From: an uncultured Bacteroidia bacterium
Lineage (GTDB): Bacteria > Bacteroidota > Bacteroidia > Bacteroidales > UBA932
Length of the DNA: 64,000 bases
Direction: 5' to 3'
NCBI GenBank assembly: GCA_902778105.1
Contig: CACYWN010000015.1
Location: 50,723-114,722 of the forward strand
In this document: one piece after another, positions 42,601 through 51,055 of the stretch
How positions within the stretch are numbered: the first letter of the stretch is position 1
Layout: every line of letters begins with the position of its first letter
Position numbers and translations under genes: made by a program
Notes under the pieces: model-generated
Databases searched by the model: none
The model's input: only the letters and a program-made list of their open reading frames with translations
Told to the model about the DNA's origin: nothing

Positions 42601-45061
42601 AGGCGGGGAACGGGGAGTAGGGGACCGTCTGGGTCGTGAAGCTCTCGTCGCCGCCGCTTTCCAGGACGGACGTCACGATGAAAGCCTGGAGCAGACCCGG
42701 AGCATCCTTTGCAGCCGGCAGGTCAAAGGTCGTCTTGGCCGTTCCCTCGCCCGAGAGGGTGGTCTCGAACAGGGGATGCTCGCTGGCCTCGAAAGCAGTC
42801 GCCGGGTTGCGGAAGACATAGCCGTCAAATCCCTTGAAGGAAGCGGGTCCCTTGCTCAGGGTCATCGTCGCGTGCGCTTTGAGTCCGGAAGCAGGGACAC
42901 CCGTAAGCCAGGATGACGTCACCTGGGCGGACGTCCTGGTGCCGCCCTGGAGGAAGTCGCCCGGCAAGTCGAGCGCCACCTTGAGGCGGTTGGGCTTGAC
43001 GGTCTCGATATGGAGGCTCTTGTGGAAGGCGGATCCGCCCACCTTGACATAGGCGTTCCACCAGCCGGTGGGATCCTCGGTGGAAGTGACGATCGGGAAG
43101 GTGTAGAATCCGTCCTGCCCGGTCGATACCATGCGCGTATAGAACTGTCCTTCCGGCGAATAGAGCTCCAGGGAGGCCGGATGGCCCTCCGGCAGGCGCT
43201 GCATCTTGTCGGCGAGGATCATGGTTACGTGGAGGGTGTCGCCCGGGCGCCAGACGCCGCGTTCGCCGTAAATGAAGCCCTTCAATCCCTTGGCAACCGC
43301 CTGTCCGCCCACGTCGAACCGGCTCATGGATTTTTCCTGGCCGTCGGCGAGGCGGAGGTAGCCCGTCGTCCGGCCCTTGCGGGCGAGGAGGACGAAGGGT
43401 TTGCGGGAGACCTTGATTTCGGCGAGGCCCTTTCCGTCGGTCTTGGCCGATCCGACACGCTGGAGCTGGTAGTCATAGGCTTCCAGTTCCACCCCTGCAT
43501 AGGGCTTGGCGCTCCCGATATCGGTAACCGCCGCCCAGAGGGTGTTGCCGTCGGCATACTGGGCAAGGAGGCCCAGGTCGGAGGAAAGCAGGTTCACCGA
43601 AGGGAACCGGCTGGATATCATATAGTAAGTCGGGGTTTCTGGATTGTCCCGGTCTTCCCATTCGTAGTAATCCCAGTCGGTGAAGTTGTCCCACCAGTAG
43701 CTCTCCTGCACGTCCCATACGGCGTTCTCCTCTTCGGAGGGTTTCCCGCTTTGGACAGGGATCATCTTCGGCGCTTCCTTGCCGCCGTACAGGGAGTATT
43801 CCTGCCGGAAGGACAGGAGGATGCGGTAGATGGCCCCCGGCTCCTGCCTGAACAGGCCGGACAGGTCGATGCTGAAGGTATTCCATTCGTGCAGGTTCCT
43901 GGTGCCGTCTTCCGTCAGGGGAATTTGCCGGCTGTACACCAGGCGTCCCGCCCGGCGGAGGTCGGAGGAACCGCCGAGGTCATTCTCCTGCAGGAACAGG
44001 AGCATATTGTTCTCATAGACCTTGATGATCCGCAGGTCCACGGCCGACAGGTTCACGGCGTTGAAGGGGAGGACGAGGCGGCTGTCGTCAGGAAGGATGT
44101 TCCCGTCGATGGGAATGGTTACCGCGGGCGCCGGGTCGACGGCGGGGAACTGCGTGCGGAAATCCTGCGCAAGATCCTGTCCGTCAGCGCTTTTGACCCC
44201 ACGGTGAACAGTCAGGGTCAGGTCGCCGGGATTTCCTTCGAAATACACCCGTGCGCAGTTGTCCCGGATGTCCACGGTCTGCCGGAGCGCGCCGTCGAGT
44301 TCGATGAGTCCTTCCCGGGACGCGGCGGGCGAGAGCGGTTCGCTGAACCGGACTTCCACACAGGGGTTGCCGCTCCGGATGATCCGGGTGTCGACAACCT
44401 TGAAGGCGCCGGCGGCCGGGATGACGGCCTTGAGTTCCGGCTCGTTGCTGAAGCCGTCGACCTTCAGATGGAACTTGACATTCCTGTCGGATTGGGAACG
44501 GGCGATCGGTGCGGTCTCGAACCGGTACAGGCTCCCCTCGCCGGAAAGGGTGACGGCTGTCTGGGGATCCATGGTCAGGGAGATGTCCTCCATCGGGGCC
44601 GGAACGCTCAGGCGGACGGTTCCTTCCAGAACGGCGTCATCCCGGATGGTGATGCCCTCCAGGGACAAGGAAGCCGTCTTGGGGGCGACCTGGACGCGGA
44701 AAGGGAACTGCTGGCAGTTGTTTTCCTTGACAGGAAGCACTTTGCCCACGTTGAAAGTACCTTCGTACACGGTTCCGGGCTTCCAGGTGTCGGGCACGAA
44801 CTCGACCACGGTCGGGCTCAGCCACCGCTCGGTTCCGGACAGGGCGGGCCGGAAGGAGAACAGGCCGTCGGTCTGGCGGTCCATCGGCACCGGGGTCGCC
44901 AGTTCGATGCGGAGGGCCGACCCTTCGGAGACGACACCTCCCGTATAGGCTTGGACATAAGCGGCAAAGGCTGGATCCGGGTTCGGACCCGACCGCTTGG
45001 GACTGCACGCCGCGAGGACGGCGAAAAGGGCTGCAAAGCCCCAGAGACGGAAACTGCGCAT
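39686..45061 (-). CDS. Bacterial alpha-2-macroglobulin lipoprotein with thioester
   Basis: 1791 residues from the ATG at 45061 (MRSFRLWGFAALFAVLAAC); the lipobox Cys is followed by SPKRSG, so it is a lipoprotein. The order is MG1-MG2 ('PYAGVELEAYDYQ', 'RGVWRPGDTLHVTMILAD'), bait region, then the thioester motif CTEQ at about residues 1361-1364 in 'YPYACTEQISARGLVFLHLLP', which forms the Cys-Gln bond that covalently traps attacking proteases. The C-terminal domain ends with MG10-like strands. It is paired and translationally coupled with pbpC, as in many bacteria, where A2M is thought to protect the cell when the wall is breached. An upstream ATG at 45082 is less likely because it precedes a weaker signal. 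Confidence 0.92.
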   Translation of the reverse strand: MRSFRLWGFAALFAVLAACSPKRSGPNPDPAFAAYVQAYTGGVVSEGSALRIELATPVPMDRQTDGLFSFRPALSGTERWLSPTVVEFVPDTWKPGTVYEGTFNVGKVLPVKENNCQQFPFRVQVAPKTASLSLEGITIRDDAVLEGTVRLSVPAPMEDISLTMDPQTAVTLSGEGSLYRFETAPIARSQSDRNVKFHLKVDGFSNEPELKAVIPAAGAFKVVDTRIIRSGNPCVEVRFSEPLSPAASREGLIELDGALRQTVDIRDNCARVYFEGNPGDLTLTVHRGVKSADGQDLAQDFRTQFPAVDPAPAVTIPIDGNILPDDSRLVLPFNAVNLSAVDLRIIKVYENNMLLFLQENDLGGSSDLRRAGRLVYSRQIPLTEDGTRNLHEWNTFSIDLSGLFRQEPGAIYRILLSFRQEYSLYGGKEAPKMIPVQSGKPSEEENAVWDVQESYWWDNFTDWDYYEWEDRDNPETPTYYMISSRFPSVNLLSSDLGLLAQYADGNTLWAAVTDIGSAKPYAGVELEAYDYQLQRVGSAKTDGKGLAEIKVSRKPFVLLARKGRTTGYLRLADGQEKSMSRFDVGGQAVAKGLKGFIYGERGVWRPGDTLHVTMILADKMQRLPEGHPASLELYSPEGQFYTRMVSTGQDGFYTFPIVTSTEDPTGWWNAYVKVGGSAFHKSLHIETVKPNRLKVALDLPGDFLQGGTRTSAQVTSSWLTGVPASGLKAHATMTLSKGPASFKGFDGYVFRNPATAFEASEHPLFETTLSGEGTAKTTFDLPAAKDAPGLLQAFIVTSVLESGGDESFTTQTVPYSPFPAYVGVKFPTDGELETDKDHTVRVAVVDAAGKRLAGRQLEYRVFKLNWSWWWESNPDELAGYVNGNEAKPVASGVLTSGEQDATFTLRASEEEWGRYLVVVRDVAGGHISGKSVIIDWPAYRGRSGRENPNAETILAFSADKESYRAGEKATVYIPAAKGGQALVSLENGSGVISREWVPTHAYKDTPWTFTVTPEMAPNFYVHITLVQPYQNTANDLPLRLYGVKRLAVENPASHLEPVIKVADSVAPEERFTIQVSEKSGKPMTYTLAVVDEGLLDLTAFKTPAPWEEMYRTEALGVRTWDLFDQVFGAYSGRLTPTLSVGGDQENIRAARKDNRFNPVVQFFGPFTLNKGTGKHEIKLPMYVGSLRVMVVAGHDGAYGNAAKTVAVKSPLMVLASLPRQICAGESVVLPVNVFALEDQVKDAQVTVKVEGALQVDGSSTATAHFDKPGDTVVHFALKTTGEGSAKVTVSAAGASRKASETIDIEVVNPNPETVTVRSRKIDAGKTVSFDAGAGSTLALAGFPAVDAAGLFRTMKNYPYACTEQISARGLVFLHLLPQLSETDAKEARELIPGLIHQLYTRQRSDGGFSYWTGGNVSDSWASSMAGQFLAEASAAGFEVQADVLGRWKRFQTNLSQAYRFAGNAAFSQLDECYRLYSLAVAGAPSQAAMNRLKESGGLDTRADWMLAAAYAVSGKTKQAQEIVNKGGTATGEYGYADFTFGSSLRDKAVVLQVLALSGNLGQALPTALEVAESINKGYYSTQEAAFAAMAMDRLFGKVGTQAIKATVGGKEIVSAKSVYSEPVSGTVEVKNTAGDILYATLTTVGQAPAGTPVTAAASGLKLAVSYQQADGTSIKTDAIPQGKEFTAVVKVTNPTTNDYRSLALSERIPSGWEILNDRLRGGGNRSEDYRDIRDDRCDWFFDLPHGATKTFTLKLRAAYEGSYTLPAITCSAMYSPNVAANTASGTTAVTR

Positions 45062-45079
45062 GATGCAATACTTTTGATA

Positions 45080-45087
45080 CAAAGATA
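45080..45087 (-). promoter_or_regulatory. -7 promoter element of the alpha-2-macroglobulin/pbpC operon
   Basis: Minus strand TATCTTTG (45087 to 45080), 18 nt before the ATG at 45061. Confidence 0.5.
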
Positions 45088-45143
45088 CGAAAAAATATAG
45101 GCTCCCTGTCAGGTAGAGGTGTATTAGTTTAGATAAATTCTTT

Positions 45144-45151
45144 TAAATTTG
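45144..45151 (+). promoter_or_regulatory. -7 promoter element of the sulfonolipid/Hdr-like operon
   Basis: TAAATTTG lies 23 nt upstream of ATG 45175. It is the only clear promoter seen before the ten-gene unit. A TTG at 45157 could be a start, but lies at the expected transcription start and is less likely. Confidence 0.45.
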
Positions 45152-45174
45152 CATGTTTGAAAAGAAAAATCATC

Positions 45175-46260
45175 ATGGCGGACAAGTGCGGATTCAATAT
45201 CTCCGGCATCCAGCAGGTGGGCGTCGGAACGGAAAACTTCAGGAAATCCTGGAACTGGTTCATCGAAATGTTCGGTACGGACATCCGGATTCTGGAAGAT
45301 GACACGGTAGCGGAGCGCATGCTTCCCTACACGGGCGGGCAGCCGCAGAAACGGCATGCCTGCATCGCCGTAAACCTGCAGGGAGGCGGCGGTTTCGAGA
45401 TCTGGCAGTATTCGGAAAGGAAACCGCAGCCGGCCGGTTTTGATGTCGCAGCCGGCGACCTGGGCGTTTTCGCCGCCAAGGTCAACTGCCGTGACGTGGC
45501 CGCCTGCCAGAAGGCCCTTTCCGCCAAGTGGGAAGCGGTGAGTGCTCCGTCCACTCTTCCGGACGGGACGCCTTGTTTCTACGTGAAGGACCTGTACGGC
45601 AACTGTTTCCAGCTGGTAGAGACGGATTTCCTGTACATCGACGAAGGAAAACTGACCGGCGGGATGGCAGGCACCGTGGTCGGAGTGACCGACATGGAGA
45701 AATCCATCGCCTTCTACCGCGGGATCCTGGGTTATGATTCCGTGAAATACGATGAGACCGGGGTGTTCGGAGACTGGTCCCTCCTCCCCGGTGCCGACGG
45801 AAGGTTCCGCCGGGTGCTCCTGGCCCCGTCGAAGCCCCGCCACGGCGCCTTCTCCGGACTGATGGGTCCGGACTGCATCGAACTGGTGCAGGCTTTGGAC
45901 CGCACTCCCCGGAAAATTTACGAAGGACGCTACTGGGGCGATCCCGGCTTCATCCAGATCTGCTATGACGTTACCGGGATGCGGGAACTGGAGAAGTTCT
46001 GCGCGGAAAAGGGCCATCCCTTCACCGTGGACAGCTGCCCGGGCGGCATCACTTTCGACATGGGCGACGCTTCCGGCCACTTCACCTACATCGAGGATCC
46101 GGACGGCACGCTCATCGAGTTCGTCGAGACCCACAAGGTACCGGTCGTGAAGAAGCTGGGCTGGTACATCGACATGAAAAAGCGCAATCCTTTGAAGCCC
46201 CTCCCGAAGTTCCTGTTCCGGGCGATGGGGCTCGTATCCCGTGAAAAAGTAAAACCTTAA
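45175..46260 (+). CDS. Two-domain VOC (glyoxalase/dioxygenase fold) protein
   Basis: 361 residues from ATG 45175 (MADKCGFNISGIQQVGVG). Two vicinal-oxygen-chelate domains are visible: the first starts 'QQVGVGTENFRKSWNWFIEMFG' and ends 'GNCFQLVETDFLY', the second starts 'GTVVGVTDMEKSIAFYRGILGYDSV' and ends 'TYIEDPDGTLIEFVETHKVP'. VOC proteins bind metal and act as isomerases, dioxygenases or lyases; no specific member is recognised. The C-terminal 'DMKKRNPLKPLPKFLFRAMGLVSRE' is basic and may contact a membrane or acyl substrate. It is the first gene of the operon with the acyltransferase and SDR genes, so a role in the same lipid pathway is plausible. Confidence 0.75.
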   Translation: MADKCGFNISGIQQVGVGTENFRKSWNWFIEMFGTDIRILEDDTVAERMLPYTGGQPQKRHACIAVNLQGGGGFEIWQYSERKPQPAGFDVAAGDLGVFAAKVNCRDVAACQKALSAKWEAVSAPSTLPDGTPCFYVKDLYGNCFQLVETDFLYIDEGKLTGGMAGTVVGVTDMEKSIAFYRGILGYDSVKYDETGVFGDWSLLPGADGRFRRVLLAPSKPRHGAFSGLMGPDCIELVQALDRTPRKIYEGRYWGDPGFIQICYDVTGMRELEKFCAEKGHPFTVDSCPGGITFDMGDASGHFTYIEDPDGTLIEFVETHKVPVVKKLGWYIDMKKRNPLKPLPKFLFRAMGLVSREKVKP

Positions 46261-46271
46261 CCATAACTGCT

Positions 46272-47487
46272 ATGCAGACAGATATTTTTGAGAAAATACG
46301 CCGTTCCACCGGCGGCCCCATCGGCCAGTATCGCGACAAGGCTGACGGTTATTTCGCATTTCCCAAACTCGAAGGCGAACTCGGTCCCCACATGCGCTTC
46401 GCCGGGAAGGAAGTCCTGTGCTGGAGCCTGAACAACTACCTGGGCCTCGCGAACCATCCCGAGATCCGCAAGGTCGATGCCGAGGCCGCCGCCCGCTGGG
46501 GTATGGCCTACCCGATGGGAAGCCGCATGATGACCGGCCAGACGGTCCTCCACGAGAAGTTCGAGCGGATGCTCGCCGATTTCGAGAAGAAAGAAGCCGC
46601 ATTCCTGTTCAACTTCGGCTATCAGGGCATCCTGTCCACGATCGATTCCCTGGTGAGCCGTCACGACGTCATCGTCTATGATGCCGAATGTCACGCCTGC
46701 CTGCTGGACGGTATCCGCCTCCATATCGGCGCCAAGTTCAAGTTCCGTCACAACGACGCGAAGGACTGCGACCGCGTCCTCGCCCGCGCCACCAAGGTGG
46801 CCGAGGAAAGCGGCGGCGGCATCCTCGTGATCACCGAGGGCGTGTTCGGCATGACCCTTCCGCTTCATGATCGACGACGCCCATGGCTTCGGCGTGATGG
46901 GCCCCCACGGCCGCGGTACCTCCGAGCACTTCGGCGTGATGGACGGCGTGGACCTGTACATCGGTGCCTACGCGAAGGCGATGGCTACCATCGGCGGCTT
47001 CGTCGCTTCCGACAAGGACATCATCGACTACCTGCGCTACAACATGCGCTCCCAGATCTATGCGAAGTCCCTGCCGATGCCCATTGTGGAAGGCTGCATC
47101 AAGCGTCTTGAGATCATCGACAGCCCCGAAGGGGACGAGCGCCGCGCCCACCTGTGGAAGGTGACCCGCCGCCTGCAGGAAGGCTTCCGCGAGCTGGGCT
47201 ACGACATCGGCCCGGCCGAGGCCTGCGTGACCCCGGTCCACATGGAGGCCGGCCTGGAGCAGGCGACGAACATCGTCGTGGACCTCCGGCAGAACTACCG
47301 CATCTTCTGCTCGGTCGTCATCTATCCGGTCATCCCGCTGGGCATGGTCATCTTCCGTATCATTCCGACGGCCGCCCATTCGATGGAGGATGTCGAGCGA
47401 ACCCTCGCCGCCTTCAAGGAGATCAAGGAGCGGCTGGACCGTGGCGAATACGACAAGCCCATTCCGGACATCTCCCTGTACAAGTAG
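46272..47487 (+). pseudogene. SPT/AONS-family PLP acyltransferase, likely cysteate acyltransferase (CAT/SulA-like), broken by a frameshift deletion
   Basis: Two frames together make one alpha-oxoamine synthase: 'SLNNYLGLANHPEIRK', 'MAYPMGSRMMTGQTVLHEKFER', 'HDVIVYDAECHACLLDGIRLHIG', 'ITEGVFGM' in the first, then 'RFMIDDAHGFGVMGPHGRGTSEH', the PLP lysine in 'AYAKAMATIGGF' and the C-terminal domain in the second, which reads through to 47487. At about 46851-46866 GVFGM is joined almost directly to the FMIDDAHG block; about 17-20 residues are missing and the frame shifts. The family condenses an acyl-thioester with an amino acid; beside a cysteate synthase, cysteate is the likely substrate. Either a true pseudogene or an assembly/sequencing error. 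Confidence 0.8.
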
Positions 47488-48273
47488 ATGGAGAGGGTCT
47501 GGATTACAGGTGGTTCTTCCGGGATCGGGGAAGCCTGTGCATACCGCTGGGCCGAAGGAGGGGCGCGTCTCGTGCTGACGGCCCCTACCACGGAGGAACT
47601 GGAGCCGGTGGCCGCCAGGTGCCGGGAGAAAGGTGCTCCCGAGGTGGTTGTCCTGCCCTATGACCTCAGCCGTCCGGAGGGGATTCCGTCCCTGGTCCAG
47701 GCGGCCTGGCAGGCTTTCGGGGGTCTGGATATCACCTATCTGAACGCCGGTATCAGCCAGCGCACGTCCGTGGAGGACACGTCCATGGAAATGCTCCGGA
47801 CCCTGATGGAAATCGATTATTTCGCCCCGGCCGGCATCGCAAAGGAACTTCTCCCGCGCATGGTGGAGTGCGGCGGCGGCCATATCGCCGTGACGACCTC
47901 CATCGCCGGCAAGTTCGGTTTCCGGCTCCGGTGCGGCTACTGTTCCGCCAAGGCCGCCCTGTACGGGTTCTTCGAGACCCTGCAGGCGGAATCCTATGAC
48001 AAGGGCATCCGGGTGACGATCGTCTGTCCGGGCCGTGTCCGGACGAACATTTCCCTCCGCGCCCTGGACAAGGGCGGGAAGCCCCATGGGAAGATGGATC
48101 CCGGCCAGGCGGGCGGCATCACCGTCGAAAAGGCCTCCCGGATCATTGTGAAGGCTGTCCGCAAGGGACGCCGCGAGGTGCTCGTGGGCAGCAAGGAGTT
48201 GATCATGGTGTATATCAAGCGCTTCTTCCCGGGCCTCTGCGCCCGTCTGGCGAGAGTCATCAAGCCGATGTAG
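47488..48273 (+). CDS. SDR oxidoreductase, likely 3-ketocapnine/3-ketosphinganine reductase
   Basis: 261 residues, beginning directly after the acyltransferase stop. The Rossmann motif is 'WITGGSSGIGEA' (residues about 5-16) and the catalytic triad Ser about 138, Tyr151, Lys155 sits in 'TTSIAGKFGF...GYCSAK' ('YxxxK'). The C-terminus 'IMVYIKRFFPGLCARLARVI' is a hydrophobic, basic helix, as in membrane-associated short-chain reductases that act on 3-keto lipids. Next to a serine-palmitoyltransferase-like enzyme, reduction of the 3-keto intermediate to a 3-hydroxy long-chain base is the natural job. Substrate identity (cysteate- or serine-derived) is inferred from context. Confidence 0.75.
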   Translation: MERVWITGGSSGIGEACAYRWAEGGARLVLTAPTTEELEPVAARCREKGAPEVVVLPYDLSRPEGIPSLVQAAWQAFGGLDITYLNAGISQRTSVEDTSMEMLRTLMEIDYFAPAGIAKELLPRMVECGGGHIAVTTSIAGKFGFRLRCGYCSAKAALYGFFETLQAESYDKGIRVTIVCPGRVRTNISLRALDKGGKPHGKMDPGQAGGITVEKASRIIVKAVRKGRREVLVGSKELIMVYIKRFFPGLCARLARVIKPM

Positions 48274-48275
48274 CC

Positions 48276-48971
48276 ATGGACCATCTTTTCGAGGAACTGG
48301 AGAAAGACTACCGCTTCAAGGAAGGGTATCACACGTGCATCAACTGTGGCACGTGCACGGCCATCTGTCCGGCCGCGGAGTTCTACCGGTACGACCCCCG
48401 GAAGATCGTCACCATTGTCCAGACACGGGATGACGCGCAGATCGAGGCGCTCCTCAAGTCCGATACGATCTGGTACTGCGGGGAATGCATGAGCTGCGTC
48501 ACGCGCTGTCCCCGGAAAAACGGTCCGGGCATGGTGATCATGGCCCTGCGGGACCTGAGCATCCGGCTGGGTTTTTTCGCCGAATCCGAAAAGGGCCGTC
48601 AGATGCTTCCACTTACCCGCACCTTCGCCCGGAACATCCTGGAATACGGTTACTGCGTATATCCGGAGACCTTTGACTGGAACGACCACAAGGAGTCCGG
48701 TCCGGTTTGGAAATGGCATATGGACCACCTGGACAAGAGTCTGGCGCGGCAGGGTGCCAACTATAAGGGAGATGGCCCCGGTGTCCTCCGGAAGATTCCG
48801 CAGGAGTCCCTGGATGAACTTCAGGCCATTTTCGACGTGACCGGTGCCACCCGGCGGATCGAACTGGTGGAGGAGTTCTCCCGCAAGAAGGCGGAGCAGA
48901 TGGGCCTCTCGATGGAAGAATATGCGAAAACGGCGTTCGAATACAGTTCGGACAAACATTTCAACGAATGA
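48276..48971 (+). CDS. HdrC-like 4Fe-4S ferredoxin subunit
   Basis: 231 residues. Two tetracysteine motifs are spaced as in HdrC: 'CINCGTCTAICPAAEF' (about residues 21-36) and 'CGECMSCVTRCPRKNGPG' (about 69-86). The rest is a helical C-terminal region without further cysteine motifs. HdrC passes electrons between HdrA-type flavoprotein and HdrB-type CCG-domain subunits. It sits 2 nt after the SDR gene and overlaps the following HdrB-like gene by 4 nt, marking the start of a five-gene Hdr-like unit. Confidence 0.85.
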   Translation: MDHLFEELEKDYRFKEGYHTCINCGTCTAICPAAEFYRYDPRKIVTIVQTRDDAQIEALLKSDTIWYCGECMSCVTRCPRKNGPGMVIMALRDLSIRLGFFAESEKGRQMLPLTRTFARNILEYGYCVYPETFDWNDHKESGPVWKWHMDHLDKSLARQGANYKGDGPGVLRKIPQESLDELQAIFDVTGATRRIELVEEFSRKKAEQMGLSMEEYAKTAFEYSSDKHFNE

Positions 48972-50038
48972 TCTACGAGGGAAAGCAGAAGATCTGGAAG
49001 GACTACCAGAAGGAGATCCCGGACGACCATTGGTACTATGTCCGGAGTTGCATCCGGCAGAATTTCTTCCCGGCCAGCGAGCGCAAGTTCACGGACATCA
49101 CGCAGCAGATGCTGGGAAAGGACGTCTATGAAACCCCTTACCACACCACCTGCGGAGGCATCGCCTATCACTGCGACGCCATCCCGCAGGAGACGGTGAT
49201 GACCATTGTCGCCCGCCAGTTCGCCCTGATGACGGAAGCCGGATACGAGAATTACGTACCGAGCTGTGTCACTTCGTTCGGCAATTATGTCGAAATCCTG
49301 GAGACCTGGCACGAATTCCCGGAACTGGAGACCCGCATCCGGGAGCAGCTGTGGAAAGCCTGCCGCCGCGAATTCAAGAAGCCCAAGTACCTGGCCCATA
49401 CGAGCGACCTCATCTACCATTGGCGGAATGAGATCGCGGAGAAGGCCAGGGTCCGTCTCATCGACAAGGAAACGGGCGAGCCGGTCCGGATGGCCGAGCA
49501 TATCGGCTGCCATTATGCCAAGATGTTCCCGTCCAAGGGAATCGGCGGCGCCGAGTACCCCTATGTCCTGGCGGGAATGATCGAGAGCTGGGGAGGTCAG
49601 GTCGTGGACTATCCCGAGCGCCGGCATTGCTGCGGCTATGGCTTCCGGCAGTACCATATGAAGGCGAACCGCGGCTACTGTGTCTCCAATACCCACAAGA
49701 AATTCGAGTCCATGGAGCCGTACGGGATCCAGGCCATCCTCACGAACTGCCCGGGATGCTGCTACTTCATGGACCGCTGGCAATATGTCATCGCCGAGCA
49801 GACCGGCAAGACCTACGGAAAGGACGGGTTCGGCATTCCGGTGTTCACCTACGAGGAACTCGCCGGTCTGGTGCTGGGCTACGATCCCTGGGACCTGGGC
49901 CTTCAGCTGCACCAGGTGGCCGTGGAGCCTTTCCTGGACCGGATCGGCGTGGAATACGACCCCAAGGCGAAATATCTGGGTCTCAACAGGGAGGATATCC
50001 TCCGGCCCGAACTTCCCACCAACCTCAAATGTTTTTAG
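48968..50038 (+). CDS. HdrB-like CCG-domain protein
   Basis: 356 residues with two cysteine-rich (CCG) blocks. The second is complete: 'HIGCHYAKMFP' near residue 180, then 'RHCCGYGFRQ', then 'TNCPGCCYFM'. The first is less well conserved: 'YHTTCGGIAYHCD' and 'YENYVPSCVTSFGNY'. HdrB holds noncubane 4Fe-4S clusters in such motifs and is where the disulfide is reduced in methanogens. The ATG overlaps the HdrC stop (ATGA). The second motif pattern fits a redox thiol/disulfide active site; the actual substrate in a bacterium without coenzyme M or B is unknown. Confidence 0.85.
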   Translation: MIYEGKQKIWKDYQKEIPDDHWYYVRSCIRQNFFPASERKFTDITQQMLGKDVYETPYHTTCGGIAYHCDAIPQETVMTIVARQFALMTEAGYENYVPSCVTSFGNYVEILETWHEFPELETRIREQLWKACRREFKKPKYLAHTSDLIYHWRNEIAEKARVRLIDKETGEPVRMAEHIGCHYAKMFPSKGIGGAEYPYVLAGMIESWGGQVVDYPERRHCCGYGFRQYHMKANRGYCVSNTHKKFESMEPYGIQAILTNCPGCCYFMDRWQYVIAEQTGKTYGKDGFGIPVFTYEELAGLVLGYDPWDLGLQLHQVAVEPFLDRIGVEYDPKAKYLGLNREDILRPELPTNLKCF

Positions 50039-50041
50039 AAG

Positions 50042-51055
50042 ATGAAGGAGAACGTTGTGGTCATCGGCGGCGGCGTAGCCGGAATGGAGGCAGCCAGACA
50101 GTTGCTGCTTCTGGGGTACAATCCCATCGTGGTGGAGCAGCAGGACCATCTGGGCGGCCATGTGGCGCAGTGGAACTGCCTGTTCCCGGACATGGCTTCC
50201 GCCGGGGACCTGGTCCGGAACCTTGGTGACGGGATCACCGACGCGAACATCTTCCTGGAGACGCGGGTGACCTTTGTCAACCGTCTCCAGGAAGGCTATC
50301 TGGTCATGCTCAGCAACGGCGTGAACATAGCCTGCCGCGCCATCCTGGTCGCTACCGGCTTCAAGCTGTTCGACGCGGCCCGGAAAGAGGAGTACGGGTA
50401 TGGCGTATATGACCATGTCGTGACGAACGCCGACCTGGAGTCGTGGTTCAACGGAAATACCAGCGACCGTTTCCCCGAGGCCCCCAGGAGCATCGGGTTC
50501 GTCCATTGTGTCGGTTCGCGGGATCTCAAGGCCGGGAACAGCCAGTGCTCGAAAGTGTGCTGCATCACGGCGGTCAAGCAGGCGATCGAGATGAAGGAGC
50601 GTTTTCCGGACGCCCGGGTTTTCTGCTTCTACATGGACCTCCGCCTGTTCGGCAAGAAGTACGAGGACTTCTACATCCGGGCCCAGCAGGAATTCGGAAT
50701 CCAGTTCATCCGGGGACGTGTCTCCGAGGTAGGCGAGACCCTGGACGGCCGTCTGCAGGTCAAAGCGGAGGATACCCTGTCCGGGAAGCCGCTGAAAGTG
50801 CAGCTCGACCTGCTGGTCCTGATGGCCGGGATGTCCTGCAACCCGGACGTGGCCGATCTGGCGCGGATGGCCCGGCTGGACATTGACAGCGACGGCTTCC
50901 TGAGGAGCCGGGACAACCTGGGCGGAATCAACGCCTCGAACCGCCCCGGCATTTTCTATGCCGGTGCCTGCACGGGCGCGAAAACGGTTCCGGAAGTCTT
51001 GGCCGAGGCCCGTTCGGCCGCTTTGGCCATTCACCGATACATGACAGGACGATGA
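50042..51055 (+). CDS. HdrA-like FAD-binding protein (short form)
   Basis: 337 residues. The FAD-binding motif is 'VVVIGGGVAGMEAARQL' at the N-terminus; the HdrA-type unusual cluster block is 'FVHCVGSRDLKAGNSQCSKVCCITAVKQA' (about residues 153-181); the C-terminal FAD block is 'NRPGIFYAGACTGAKTVPEVLAEARSAALAI'. Methanogen HdrA is roughly twice this length, with an extra domain and terminal ferredoxins that are missing, so this is QmoA/short-HdrA-like. It should transfer electrons between NAD(P)H or ferredoxin-linked donors and the HdrB/C subunits. It is 3 nt after HdrB and overlaps the next gene. Confidence 0.85.
   Translation: MKENVVVIGGGVAGMEAARQLLLLGYNPIVVEQQDHLGGHVAQWNCLFPDMASAGDLVRNLGDGITDANIFLETRVTFVNRLQEGYLVMLSNGVNIACRAILVATGFKLFDAARKEEYGYGVYDHVVTNADLESWFNGNTSDRFPEAPRSIGFVHCVGSRDLKAGNSQCSKVCCITAVKQAIEMKERFPDARVFCFYMDLRLFGKKYEDFYIRAQQEFGIQFIRGRVSEVGETLDGRLQVKAEDTLSGKPLKVQLDLLVLMAGMSCNPDVADLARMARLDIDSDGFLRSRDNLGGINASNRPGIFYAGACTGAKTVPEVLAEARSAALAIHRYMTGR

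Noticed and set aside
45157-45174. TTG start giving a longer VOC protein
   Set aside because: It lies at the expected transcription start just after TAAATTTG; ATG 45175 fits the family better.
46272-47111. Annotating the first 279-residue frame as a complete acyltransferase
   Set aside because: After GVFGM its sequence turns into Arg-rich out-of-frame text, while the true C-terminal half continues in another frame.
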